A DNA stretch of 46,615 nucleotides from Deltaproteobacteria bacterium (GCA_022601155.1 JAHZJA010000556.1:1-46615), one strand, 5' to 3'. Shown: positions 18,201 to 25,742, counted from the stretch's first letter. Translations and numbers: made by a program. The notes: generated from the letters alone by a model not told the origin.

Positions 18201-18667
18201 CGCTGTACCAACGCGCCCGCAAAGCGGCGATCGAGCATCTCGAGCCGGGCAGTCTGTCGTTGGCCTTGATCACGGCCAACATCGCGGAGATCCACGCCCT
18301 GCGCGGTCGGCCGAACGAGGCCTTGTCGCTGTACACGCTGTCGCTCGAGTATCGCGAGCAACGGTTCGATGCGGCCCACCCCATCCTCGCCGTTCCGCTG
18401 CTGGGCATGGCACACGCCCTCATCGATCTGGGACGGGCCGAACGAGCGCTGCCGCTGGCGAAGCGGGCGATGACGCTGACCGATCCTCCCCGTGGCACGC
18501 CGCTGGAGCACGCGCGCGCTCAGGTCGCACACGCGCGCGCCGAGACTGCCCGCCCGGGACGACGCCGATCGACCGCGGCCCTGCTAGCGCAGGCACGCGA
18601 GACCTTCGCGCAGCATCCCGACCAGGCGCGCCTCGACCTCGAGCGGCTCGAGGCCTGGGGCCTGTGA
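15212..18667 (+). CDS. Transmembrane Ser/Thr protein kinase with long TPR array (kinase 2)
   Basis: 1151 residues from a GTG at 15212; an ATG at 15260 would shorten it by 16 residues and loses nothing conserved. The kinase domain spans about 44-340: Gly-loop GEGGMG, Lys 74, HRDFKPSN at 167-174, DFGLARA from 187, and GTPAYMAPE in the activation segment, which also carries an Ala/Arg/Ser-rich insert (about 193-238). One membrane helix lies at about 355-373. It is followed by a four-Cys segment (381, 438, 458, 497) like that of kinases 1 and 3, then more than 600 residues of TPRs, including kinesin-light-chain-like units (GPRHPVLINVLSSIGAVHR). It is predicted to be a membrane sensor kinase with an extracytoplasmic TPR domain. 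Substrate and ligand are unknown. Confidence 0.92.
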   Translation: MEDVGQQRDEQETRTAMVLDTTPSSSRQGPGGEAAIAGAKQVGHFQVLRQVGEGGMGQVYAAYDPKLDRRVALKLLNVRDDERDDLRLVREAQALAKLAHPNVVSVHDVGAHGKQLFVAMEFVDGVTLRQWAKTHPPDDRKRQVEALDLLLQAGQGLRAAHAVGLVHRDFKPSNVLVGEDGRVRVVDFGLARAQPTPATRSRAAAERAAPDKVSAASHEIVGAAGLDLSGSGSVTQTGRLTGTPAYMAPERFLGEAADAASDQFAFCVTAWEVLLGVRPFAFEGPNPYLRQIRRGTLRRPPQLEVSPELEAALRKGLAFNPSRRHASMEVILQRLSEIRDGLGGATAVRPRSRRIWAASLSLVAVASTVAFVAGRADSAACTGAQQQLSGTWDPQARARLEQAFGAVEAGFGADAWARFEQRLDTHAREWAAAHRDACEAAQVRKEQSTELMDLRMACLESRRVQLSALTEIYATPDLEMLARTEQALDGLDSIDRCADPQYVRNRGRQPTDPAEITQAAKLERTLATAAALLDTGRADEALHIANAAVADSASLGLIRLTAKAYLIRGATYQSIRQTEDARDDLEHAYLLAKDGGDDEVALGSARRLLMVSGTMRGQQEEGRWWERVAQAEVERSGDPLEAIRLLLDQGMFEAQASNQAKAIDYYERAVARLLELGDDESTTYARATRLLGGRLVNGGDFQRALPLLREAQALYERTLGPRHPVLINVLSSIGAVHRLAGKPQLARATIDEALTLATQTFGPNHVLLTNPLLQLVKLHDDPKQTDEAIALVQKVRALHVPAPQSDPVVITTLVIEAEFQAQRARSDEAESAYRQALALSIAALGPLHPKTGQLRVSLGSTLAALGRRTEAIGHIEAGLALGEDALGQAESLATVLDSVAHSFEEAGDLPTALEFVRRGITLAERTLGADDYRVAALHYNCCSILRKAGRTEEALVHCRRADELTKDQPGYQRERVYILNGTGSVLMEAGRLDEALALYQRARKAAIEHLEPGSLSLALITANIAEIHALRGRPNEALSLYTLSLEYREQRFDAAHPILAVPLLGMAHALIDLGRAERALPLAKRAMTLTDPPRGTPLEHARAQVAHARAETARPGRRRSTAALLAQARETFAQHPDQARLDLERLEAWGL

Positions 18668-18686
18668 GCGGGCTCCCCGCGGAACC

Positions 18687-18977
18687 TCAGCGCTTGCCGA
18701 TCTCGGCGTCGAGCTTCTTCTCGATGGCGTCGAGCTCGGCCATGCGGCGTTCGAAATCGTTGTCGGGCGCGATCGCCTTGCGCTCGCCCGCGCCTTCGAT
18801 CGCCTTGTCGGTTCCCATGAACAGCCGATAGCCGACGTAGCCAGCCCCCGCGATCACCCCGAGCACGAGCAACGGCTTCAGCACCGAGATCACGATCCCG
18901 AGCGCGGCCAAGCCACCAAGCCCGATGAGGCCGAGCTTGACCAACGGCCAGGCTGCGCTGGGCTGTTCGTCCGCCAT
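18687..18977 (-). CDS. Small membrane protein with C-terminal charged helix
   Basis: 96 residues from the ATG at 18977; an upstream start at 19013 is less likely. Two closely spaced hydrophobic segments (LVKLGLIGLGGLAALGIVISVL and PLLVLGVIAGAGYVGYRLF, each about 20 residues) suggest a membrane hairpin. They are followed by a charged, probably helical tail (FERRMAELDAIEKKLDAEIGKR region). No family is recognised. It lies between kinase 2 and a structured non-coding stretch and converges with kinase 2 (19 bp between stops). Possibly an assembly or scaffold protein, but nothing in the sequence says so directly. Confidence 0.7.
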   Translation of the reverse strand: MADEQPSAAWPLVKLGLIGLGGLAALGIVISVLKPLLVLGVIAGAGYVGYRLFMGTDKAIEGAGERKAIAPDNDFERRMAELDAIEKKLDAEIGKR

Positions 18978-19062
18978 GGCCGACAGCATAGGGTGCGGCG
19001 CCCCCGTGGCCAAGCCAGGCAGTCAGGGCCGTGATGAGGTAGCGCTGGCCCAGTCGCAGTTG

Positions 19063-19162
19063 CCCTGCGCAGTCAGTTGGCTGCGCAGGGAAAAGCAAGG
19101 TCCGTGCCGCAGGCACCGCCATACTCGACGGCGGTCGAGGCAGCACCCGCGACACGGACCTT
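19063..19162. other. Structured non-coding stretch: two adjacent stem-loops, the second nested
   Basis: A perfect 9-bp inverted repeat pairs CCCTGCGCA (19063-19071) with TGCGCAGGG (19082-19090) over a 10-base loop. Six bases later AAGGTCCGTG (19097-19106) pairs perfectly with CACGGACCTT (19153-19162). Inside this long stem lie smaller helices: GTGCC/GGCAC at 19104-19108/19112-19116, which would compete with the outer stem, and CTCGAC/GTCGAG at 19124-19129/19134-19139. There is no U-tract, so this is not a simple terminator. It lies in the intergenic region 18978-19492, whose remaining 330 bases to the next gene show no gene I can support. It may be a structured RNA or a paired-arm DNA element; the strand is undecided. 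Confidence 0.45.
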
Positions 19163-19492
19163 CGACGATGCCTCCACTGGGGTTAGAGCGCCCCGACCCC
19201 AAGGTGTGACGGAAAAAAGTGAACACGGCCTCGCTTCGCCGAAGCCGGGCCCGGATTCGTCGGTCTACGGCGAGCGTCCGCCATCCCACCCGGGTAGGCG
19301 ACGCACCCGAACGGGCATCCGCGGACCCACGGCAGGGCACCCAACCCCACCTGGTCGAATCCTTCCGCCCATGGCAGGCGGCGGCATCGCGGCCCCCATG
19401 GCGACGTTCGCGCAGCGCCAGGGTAGCCCACGTCACAGTGGCGACCACGGCTCGATGATCGTTGGGCGGGGCCGGGGCACTACCCGGACGAG

Positions 19493-20194
19493 ATGGCTTT
19501 GATTGACGTAAATCGGACCCGCCGAGCCCTTCGGACGGGCCTGGCCCTGGGGGCCCTGCTCGGACTGAGCGCCTGCGACTTCACCGACACCGGTCGGACG
19601 GGCGAGCTTGGGCACGGCTACTTCTTCTACGAGTGCGACAACAACCCCGACGACGGGTTTTGCGATCGCGCCGCCCTGGACCGCGAGTTCCCGGCCGCTG
19701 TCGCCGTGGGCTCGATGTTCAAGATCGACTTCGAGGCCGACGACGGGACCGAGCATCTCGACTTGGTCAGCGGCTGCCTCGACTGTCTGCAGCGCACCAC
19801 CGAGGGCTTCACCATGCCCGCGCCCGGCCGTGCGCCCCTGCTGGCCGAGAACGGTGAGGGCGAGATCTTCGACATCCTCCATGTGGAGGCCAAGGACACC
19901 GCCGACATCGTCGTGCGGGTGGACGGCGAGCCGTGGCCCGATGGCCAGCTGGTGCTCCTGCCGACCACCATGCACGACCTCACCGCGACCCCGCAGGCCG
20001 CCGACGGCACCGAGCTGGGCGGCGCGCTCGCCTACAGCTGGGAGATCGCCGACGAGTCGATCGTGCAGTTTTCCTCGTCGAGCGCTCGCAACGACGTGAG
20101 CCTCATCGCCATCACCCCGGGTGAGACCACCATCACCGTCTCGACCGGGGACATCAGCTTCGAGATTCCCGTCGAGGTCAAGGAGATCGGCTGA
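19493..20194 (+). CDS. Putative lipoprotein, first of a pair
   Basis: 233 residues. The signal sequence RTGLALGALLGLSAC ends in an LSAC lipobox, so it is a predicted lipoprotein. The mature part is acidic with beta-strand-like segments and a cysteine cluster (VSGCLDCLQ). Its last ~80 residues (SWEIADESIVQF...VSLIAITPGETTITV...FEIPVEVKEI) look like a bacterial Ig-like (BIG2-type) domain, a fold common in surface proteins. The function is unknown. It is followed by a second lipoprotein gene with a single base between stop and start, so the two are translationally linked and may form a complex. Confidence 0.78.
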   Translation: MALIDVNRTRRALRTGLALGALLGLSACDFTDTGRTGELGHGYFFYECDNNPDDGFCDRAALDREFPAAVAVGSMFKIDFEADDGTEHLDLVSGCLDCLQRTTEGFTMPAPGRAPLLAENGEGEIFDILHVEAKDTADIVVRVDGEPWPDGQLVLLPTTMHDLTATPQAADGTELGGALAYSWEIADESIVQFSSSSARNDVSLIAITPGETTITVSTGDISFEIPVEVKEIG

Positions 20195-20195
20195 A

Positions 20196-20597
20196 ATGAA
20201 ACGCGCAATCAAGACCACGATGGCCCTGCTCGCGGTAGCGATCGGCGCGACCGCCTGCGCGCCTCGCTACGACGGCTTCGACTGCCGCATGCTCAACGAG
20301 ACGCCCACGGCGGCGCTGTGCACCGACTCTCGAATCGAGGTCGCCCGAGGTGAAGCCCTGGTGGTGCGAATCTCGCCCGTCAGCGAATCCCGCACCGAGT
20401 TCGACGACAACGTCACCGTGGAGCTGCGTACGGGCGACAACCAGCGACTGGACGTACGCCCCGGCGCAGGCGAAGAGTTCGCGCTCATCGGGCTGACGGT
20501 CGGAGAGACGATCACCGAGGTGTGGATCGATGGCGAGCTGGAAGACGAGATCGTCACCCGGATCATCGCCGCCGATCCCAGCGGCCCGAGCGACTGA
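20196..20597 (+). CDS. Putative lipoprotein, second of a pair
   Basis: 133 residues from the ATG at 20196, one base after the stop of the preceding lipoprotein gene. The N-terminus MKRAIKTTMALLAVAIGATAC is a lipoprotein signal with a TAC-type lipobox. The mature part resembles a shortened version of the C-terminal domain of its neighbour (VARGEALVVRISP, FALIGLTVGETITEVWI), suggesting the same Ig-like fold and an old duplication. The function is unknown. The 289 bases after it contain no gene I can support. Confidence 0.75.
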   Translation: MKRAIKTTMALLAVAIGATACAPRYDGFDCRMLNETPTAALCTDSRIEVARGEALVVRISPVSESRTEFDDNVTVELRTGDNQRLDVRPGAGEEFALIGLTVGETITEVWIDGELEDEIVTRIIAADPSGPSD

Positions 20598-20886
20598 GAC
20601 ACTCGCGGGCGTTGCCCGACCCCAAGGCCCACCAAGACCTCGACGCCGACGACCGGCGCGAGGTCTTCTTCGTGGGCTGCGGCGAGACCACGACGGGACC
20701 GTACGAGTTCGAGCGCGAGGCTCCGCGCCACCATCGGCGCCATCGGTGGAGATCCGGTCGGCGGGGTATCCACCACCTCTGAGCGCCAACACACGGCCGC
20801 CACGACGCCGGTCGGTCGCCCGGCCCGAGCGCCGCTCCACCTCACCGCGATGAGCCTGGTAATCTCCGGGCCATTCGCGGTTTGTC

Positions 20887-21468
20887 ATGATTACGGTTCG
20901 TCGCTCTGATACCGGTGCCCATGTCCTCATCCACGAGCCGTCACAGACGGTGATGGTGGGCGAAGACCTCGCGGCGACCTACGCCAAGATGGAACAACAC
21001 CTGGGCGAACACCCGACGCTGGCCTCGGCCAGCGACACGGCCGCTCGGGCTCCGCAGACCAACCCGCGCTGGGCGTGGCTGGTGGGGTTGGGGGCCGTCG
21101 CCCTGCTCCCGCTGTTGTGGCTGGCCGTTCTCCACTACACCTTGGGTGGCCTCATCGATGAGTTGCGCGCTGCCCCGCCTGCAGCCACCGACTCGGAGCA
21201 GGTCCAAGACCTCCAGGCTCAGCTGTCGGCCCTCGAACAGAACGTCTCGCGGCTGGAGGATGCTCTCGGCCGCGCCCGGGTCGGTGCAGCCACCGACGCC
21301 GCAGCCACCAAGACCCCACCGCGCCGGCCCGCCGATCGCTCGCGCCCAACCCCGCCCGTCGACAAAGCGCAAGACGCCGAGCGTGCGCGTGACGACAAGG
21401 CTCGCGCCGCCATGATCGACCGTCGCCGACAGGCCGCCGCCGACCAAGACGACGCCGACCAGCCGTAG
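20887..21468 (+). CDS. Single-pass membrane protein with coiled coil, upstream of kinase 3
   Basis: 193 residues. A short N-terminal cytoplasmic region (MITVRRSDTGAHVLIHEPSQ) precedes one membrane helix at about 60-85 (WAWLVGLGAVALLPLLWLAVL). A heptad-like coiled coil follows (VQDLQAQLSALEQNVSRLEDALGRA), and then a charged tail rich in Ala, Arg, Asp and Pro. No known family is recognised. The stop at 21468 is 2 bp before the GTG start of kinase 3, so the two are co-transcribed and probably translationally coupled. A role as partner or scaffold of that kinase is an inference from position. Confidence 0.78.
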   Translation: MITVRRSDTGAHVLIHEPSQTVMVGEDLAATYAKMEQHLGEHPTLASASDTAARAPQTNPRWAWLVGLGAVALLPLLWLAVLHYTLGGLIDELRAAPPAATDSEQVQDLQAQLSALEQNVSRLEDALGRARVGAATDAAATKTPPRRPADRSRPTPPVDKAQDAERARDDKARAAMIDRRRQAAADQDDADQP

Positions 21469-21470
21469 CC

Positions 21471-23888
21471 GTGAGCGACGAACAACCGCTCGACCCTTTG
21501 GCGGGCACGCCCTTGCCGAGCCAACACGCCGAGGTCGGTGTGGAGACCCGGCGATTGCAGCAGGCGATCGCCACGAGCTTGTTCGGCGACGCGGCACCGG
21601 CCGACCCCGTGCAGATCGGCCGCTTCGCCATCACCGAGCGACTGGGCTCTGGCGGCATGGGCGTGGTCTATCTGGCCCACGACCCTCGGCTCGAGCGGCC
21701 GGTTGCGCTCAAGGTGATGCGCAAGGACCTGCAGCACGCCGCGCGCGACCGCATGGTCCGCGAAGGCCGTTCGCTCGCTCGCCTCGATCACCCCAACGTC
21801 GTCCCCGTCTACGACGTCGGCTTCGTCGACGGCCGGGTGTTCGTCGCGATGGGCTATGTGCGCGGGCAGACCCTGCGCGAGTGGATGGCGGCCAACCCTT
21901 GTCGCAGCCGCCGCAACGTCGACGACACGGTGGCCCTGTTTCAGCGCGCCGGAGCGGGCCTGGCCCATGCCCACACCGAGGGCATGGTGCATCGCGACTT
22001 CAAGCCCGACAACGCGCTGGTGGGCGAAGACGATGCCGTGCGCGTGGTCGACTTCGGGCTCGCCGCCCCCGCTCCGGGCCCAAGCGACCCCACCGGGGTG
22101 GGCCTCACGCTCGACAGTCGTCAACAGACCCTGCCCGGCAACGAGTCCGAGCTGTCGGAGTCGCGGCTGACCGGCGACGGCGAGGTGGTCGGCACCCCCG
22201 CGTACATGTCTCCCGAGCAGCTGCTGGCGCAGCCCGCCGATCACCGCAGCGATCAGTACTCCTTTTGCGTGGCGCTGTACGAGGCCCTGCATGGCGAGCG
22301 CCCGTTCGGCGGCAAGACCATGCTCGCGCTTCGCAACCAGGTGCTCATCGGCGACAGGCCCTCCACCCCCAATGCCGTCGTGCCGCGGTGGATCAACGAC
22401 GCCGTGCTGCGCGGCCTGAGCCGGGAGCCGGCCGAGCGCTTCGAGAGCATGGACGCCCTGCTCCAGTGCCTCGCCGACGACCCCGCCGTACGCCAGCGTC
22501 GACGCGTGACCCGGGTCGCCGCCTTCGTGGGCGTGGTTGGTGTTGCCGGGTTCGCCTACGCCCAGGGGCGCCGTGAAGAGGCGATCGAGCCGTGCCCCAT
22601 CGTCGAGGACGCGTCGGTCGGTGGTTGGGACGAGCCGGGGCGCACCGCCGTCCGCGAGACCCTGCTGCAGGGCGACGCCCCCTATCGTGAGCAGACGTGG
22701 GCCACGGTCGAGACCAACCTCGACGAGTACGCGCGCCAGTGGACCGCCATGCAGCACGACAACTGCCTCGCCACCCGCGTCCGGGTCGAGCAGAGCGAGC
22801 AGCTGTTCGACATGCGCCAGGGCTGCCTCGCCGACCGCGAGCGGTCGCTGCGAGCGGTCGTCGAGGTGCTCGGCTCGGGCAATCCCGATGTCGTGCTGCG
22901 GGCCGCCACCGTCTCTCAGGGTCTGCCTTCGCTCTCCGTTTGCGCGTGGTCGCCCGCGTTCGTGAGCCCCGCCCCCATTCCCCAGGACCCGGAGCTCGCC
23001 GAGCAGGTGGAGCAGGTGCGGGAGCGCTTGGCCCGGGCCGAGGCCACCGGTCGAGCCGGGCTCTACACCGCGGGGCTCGAGCAGGCCCGCGCCGTCGCCA
23101 CCGATGCCGCCTCGATCGACTTCGATCCGCTCCGTGTCGAGATCGAAGAGAGGATCGCCACCGCCGAGTACCGTCTTGGTCAGTACGATGCAGCCGAGAG
23201 CCGACTCGACGACGTGTTTTGGCTGGCGCTGTCGGCCAAGCACGACCGTGTGCTCGCAGCGGTCGCCGTGCACCGCGTCGACGTGAGCGTGCAGCGAGCG
23301 GACGGTGACCAGAGCGACGAGTGGGAACGTCGCGCGCGCGCAGCCCTGGCTCGCATCGGTGGGGACACCATGCTCGAGGCCGCCCTCGAAGGTGCACTGG
23401 GCCAGCGCGCCAACGACGAGTCGCGGACGGCCGATGCCATCGAGCACAAGCGCAAGGCCGTGGAGCTGTCACGGCAAGCCGAGAGCCCCGACCCAGGCTT
23501 CACCGCCGACCTGCTGTCGTCCTACGCATCCACGATGATGCGCCAGGGCCAGATCGACGAGTCGATCCCGATCTACCGTGAAGCCATCGACCTGCTCGAC
23601 GGCATCGTCGGCCCCCATCACCCGTCCTTGGCCTCGGTCCACAACAACCTCGGCATTGCCCTGCTGACCAACGGCGACCCCGAGGCCGCGCTCGAGCAGC
23701 TGCTGACCGCGCTCGAAGTCTATCGCGAGGTCTATCCCAAGGGGCACATCGAGCTGGCCAACACCCTCGCCGTGTTGGGCTATATCCACAACGACCGTGG
23801 CCACCTCGACGAGGCCGCCACCTTCCTGCTCGAAGCACTCGCGATGTTCCGCGAGGTCATGGGGCCCGATCATCCAAAGGTCGGCTAG
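21471..23888 (+). CDS. Transmembrane Ser/Thr protein kinase with TPRs (kinase 3), ended by an in-frame TAG
   Basis: 805 residues from a GTG at 21471 to a TAG at 23886-23888. The kinase domain spans about 51-335: Gly-loop GSGGMG, Lys 81, HRDFKPDN at 174-181, DFGLAAP from 194, GTPAYMSPEQ near 241-250. The membrane helix is at about 347-363. The four-Cys segment (375, 432, 452, 491) matches kinases 1 and 2, and TPRs follow (HPSLASVHNNLGIALLTNG). The TAG falls inside a TPR (DHPKVG-stop), and the same frame continues for 219 codons of good TPR sequence. The kinase and sensor parts are intact, so the truncated product could still work; alternatively the stop is suppressed or is a sequencing error. 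Confidence 0.9.
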   Translation: MSDEQPLDPLAGTPLPSQHAEVGVETRRLQQAIATSLFGDAAPADPVQIGRFAITERLGSGGMGVVYLAHDPRLERPVALKVMRKDLQHAARDRMVREGRSLARLDHPNVVPVYDVGFVDGRVFVAMGYVRGQTLREWMAANPCRSRRNVDDTVALFQRAGAGLAHAHTEGMVHRDFKPDNALVGEDDAVRVVDFGLAAPAPGPSDPTGVGLTLDSRQQTLPGNESELSESRLTGDGEVVGTPAYMSPEQLLAQPADHRSDQYSFCVALYEALHGERPFGGKTMLALRNQVLIGDRPSTPNAVVPRWINDAVLRGLSREPAERFESMDALLQCLADDPAVRQRRRVTRVAAFVGVVGVAGFAYAQGRREEAIEPCPIVEDASVGGWDEPGRTAVRETLLQGDAPYREQTWATVETNLDEYARQWTAMQHDNCLATRVRVEQSEQLFDMRQGCLADRERSLRAVVEVLGSGNPDVVLRAATVSQGLPSLSVCAWSPAFVSPAPIPQDPELAEQVEQVRERLARAEATGRAGLYTAGLEQARAVATDAASIDFDPLRVEIEERIATAEYRLGQYDAAESRLDDVFWLALSAKHDRVLAAVAVHRVDVSVQRADGDQSDEWERRARAALARIGGDTMLEAALEGALGQRANDESRTADAIEHKRKAVELSRQAESPDPGFTADLLSSYASTMMRQGQIDESIPIYREAIDLLDGIVGPHHPSLASVHNNLGIALLTNGDPEAALEQLLTALEVYREVYPKGHIELANTLAVLGYIHNDRGHLDEAATFLLEALAMFREVMGPDHPKVG

Positions 23889-24548
23889 ACCTTGCACGCA
23901 CTGGGACGGGTGCGCATGGAGCAGCGGCGCTACGACGAGGTGCGCACCCTCGTGGACGAGGCGCGTGCGCTCTACACCCGTCGCTCCGAGCCCGATGGCG
24001 CCAAGACCGGTGACATCGAGAACCTGCTGGGCGAGGCCGAGCTGGGACAGGGCAACCACGCCGCTGCCCTCGAGGCCTTTGGCCGTAGCCTCCAGCACCG
24101 CTCCCGACAGCTCGGCGAAGACAGCCCGTGGCTCGCCAAGGACTACCGGGCGCTGGCCCGAACCCACTCTGCCATCGGCAACCTCCCCCTCGCCTTGGAG
24201 AACCTCGACCGTGCGATCGCGATCCGAGCCAAGGCCTTCGGTCCCGACAACGCCAAGGTCGGCCCACTGTGGCAGGTACGAGGGGACATCCAGCGCGAGC
24301 ATGGGCAGCTGGATGACGCGGTGACGTCGTACTCGCGGTCCATCGAGATCTTGGAGGCGGCTGGTGCCACCAACGCCACCGTCTTGGCCCGGGCTCACCT
24401 GGGGCGGGCACTGGCGAGCGCAGCGAATGAGCCCAATGCGGATGGGCCCAATGCGGATGATCTGGCAGCGGCGCGGAAGTATGCAGCAGGGCTACCGGAC
24501 GACGTGGCGCTGCATGAGGCGCTGGTTGACGCCAATCCCTCGGGTTGA
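23889..24548 (+). pseudogene. In-frame 3' continuation of kinase 3 TPR array after the premature TAG
   Basis: The frame of kinase 3 continues without shift from 23889 to the TGA at 24546-24548 and reads as regular TPRs (TLHALGRVRMEQRRYDEVRTL, SPWLAKDYRALARTHSAIG, DNAKVGPLWQVRGDIQREHG, in separate units). Kinase 1 has DHPTLGYALDELGE-like wording (HPTLGYALDELG) at the equivalent TPR point, so the stop occupies the place of a Tyr (TAC/TAT to TAG). The uninterrupted full protein would be 1025 residues. No convincing separate start with a ribosome binding site is seen right after the stop, so this part is probably untranslated unless readthrough occurs. Confidence 0.8.
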
Positions 24549-24667
24549 GAGCCACACGCGCTCGATTTTCCGGTATAGGTCCCGCCATGGGTCGGTGACG
24601 CACTGGGCTTGGGCGTAGGTACGCGGACCGATCGAATACGCGGTGGCCGACAGCCAGTATCGATGCG

Positions 24668-24946
24668 TCAAGCCCACGAGGGTTGGTGTTCTTCAGATCG
24701 AGCGTCGTCGCCGAGAGTGGTCAGCGGGTCCAAGACGTCGCGGTCGCCCGATGAGGTCACGCCTTGACCGCTATCGTCCAGCTCATGGGTACCGTCGTTG
24801 ACGTGGTTGGACTCGTTGACGGACATCAGGGCGTGGTTGACCACCGTGATGCAGGGGCTCTTGAGTGCCTCGATCTCGTCGGCCAGCTCGCCCGTGCCTC
24901 CAACGCACCCGTGAACTCGGTGGTTGTCGGTTCCGCCGAGGAAGCA
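24668..24946 (-). pseudogene. Possible 3' remnant of an unknown gene
   Basis: Open frame of 93 codons between a TAG at 24947-24949 and the TGA at 24668-24670 with strongly G/C-biased third positions, reading CFLGGTDNHRVHG...GTGELADEIEALKSPC...VVNHALMSVNESN. There is no start codon near its 5' end, so if real it is the tail of a broken gene or a frameshifted one. No family is recognised. The 119 bases between kinase 3 and this frame (24549-24667) hold nothing I can name. Confidence 0.3.
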
Positions 24947-25014
24947 CTACGGTTCCGGGTGGCGGGTGTTCCTGACGGCTGCCCGGGGGCCGAAGCCGAC
25001 ACCCCGCCGCACGA

Positions 25015-25056
25015 GGGGCGAGCCCGAAGGAGGATCTCGTCCTTCGGGCTCGCCCC
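25015..25056. repeat. Perfect 17-bp inverted repeat with 8-base loop
   Basis: GGGGCGAGCCCGAAGGA (25015-25031) pairs perfectly with TCCTTCGGGCTCGCCCC (25040-25056). Further out, CCCGCC on the left and GGCGGG on the right extend the pairing with a bulge. The stem starts just after the end of a minus-strand TPR-gene remnant, so it could be that gene's terminator (no clear U-tract) or an inserted palindromic element of the REP type. No second copy was noticed in the window. Confidence 0.8.
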
Positions 25057-25065
25057 GTGGCGGGA

Positions 25066-25329
25066 AGATCATCAATATCCCGAATGTCACCGGGGTCTAC
25101 CACTTGTTGTTTGGCACGATCCAAAACTTCTCTCGCGGCATCCATCTCACCGTGGGCGATATGAACCTGCCACAGAGTCTTCAGCACGGACCCCTGGGTT
25201 CCATTGGTTGTCGAGCAGTCGCCGCTCCAGCACCTCGAGTGCGTGCGCGCCGAGCCTGGCCGCGCGGCCGTACTCCGCTGCTGCGTAGAGCCCCGACGCC
25301 AAGGGTTTCTCCTGGGCGAGTCCAATGTG
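25066..25329 (-). pseudogene. Frameshifted C-terminal remnant of a TPR protein
   Basis: Read on the minus strand, the sequence gives TPR-like text split over two frames: GLYAAAEYGRAARLGAHALEVLERR in one (shown as AAAEYGRAARLGAHALEVL), then LKTLWQVHIAHGEMDAARE and VLDRAKQQVVDPGDIRDIDD in another. The end resembles that of the second remnant at 25841-25960 (YLDRAKQPTTDPAELEGIDD). Both look like the last TPR of a kinase- or TPR-family protein. The frameshift near 25200 and the missing 5' part mark it as decayed. Confidence 0.6.
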
Positions 25330-25415
25330 GAGGGAACAGGGGTTCACCCCCCGGCGGCATCGGCACCCCCAAGCTCCCGTAGGTCCGACCGGCACGAACT
25401 CTCGGAGGGCCTGAC

Positions 25416-25742
25416 TCAGCTTCCCGAAGGGCCTTCTGTGACAGTGGTCATCGTCAGAGTAATCGCACCAGAGCTACTATTCGATGTATTGAAATAGTAG
25501 GTCGTGTTTGCGTTGGAGAAGATGTATCTGCTGGTCAGTGAGGACGGAAAGGCTGGCTTCGAAGTGGAATGTACACACGTGGACGAATAATTGAATTCGT
25601 GACCGTCGCGCCGTTGCCTGCGGCAATCGAATCTGCAGTTCTTGCCGCCGCATTGCTCCAGGACAGAGCGTTTCCCATAGACGTAGATATTGGCTGCCGT
25701 GTAGACTGGCGGGCTCACTTGCGTATCGATCCGGGCGTTCAT
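25416..25742 (-). CDS. Small protein of unknown function with atypical composition
   Basis: 108 residues from the ATG at 25742, chosen because AAGGAAG lies about seven bases upstream. It begins MNARIDTQVSPPVYTAANIY, has a central CGGKNCRFDCRR cluster and a Ser/Thr/Asn-rich second half (STCVHSTSKPAFPSS, NTSNSSSGAITLTMTTV). There is no signal peptide or membrane helix. Base composition is clearly more A/T-rich and codon choice less biased than in neighbouring genes, suggesting recent arrival or a non-core gene. It sits between two TPR-gene remnants on the same strand. No family is recognised; it could be a small secreted or modified peptide, but no processing or maturation gene is adjacent. Confidence 0.55.
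   Translation of the reverse strand: MNARIDTQVSPPVYTAANIYVYGKRSVLEQCGGKNCRFDCRRQRRDGHEFNYSSTCVHSTSKPAFPSSLTSRYIFSNANTTYYFNTSNSSSGAITLTMTTVTEGPSGS

Noticed and set aside
19203-19235. Run of six A's (T's on the minus strand) as a terminator for minus-strand transcription
   Set aside because: The nearest hairpin is short and about a dozen bases away, and no minus-strand gene ends just upstream.
20598-20886. Small frame over 20522-20782 after the lipoprotein pair
   Set aside because: It starts inside the preceding gene, becomes Arg/His-rich, and has no ribosome binding site or recognised domain.
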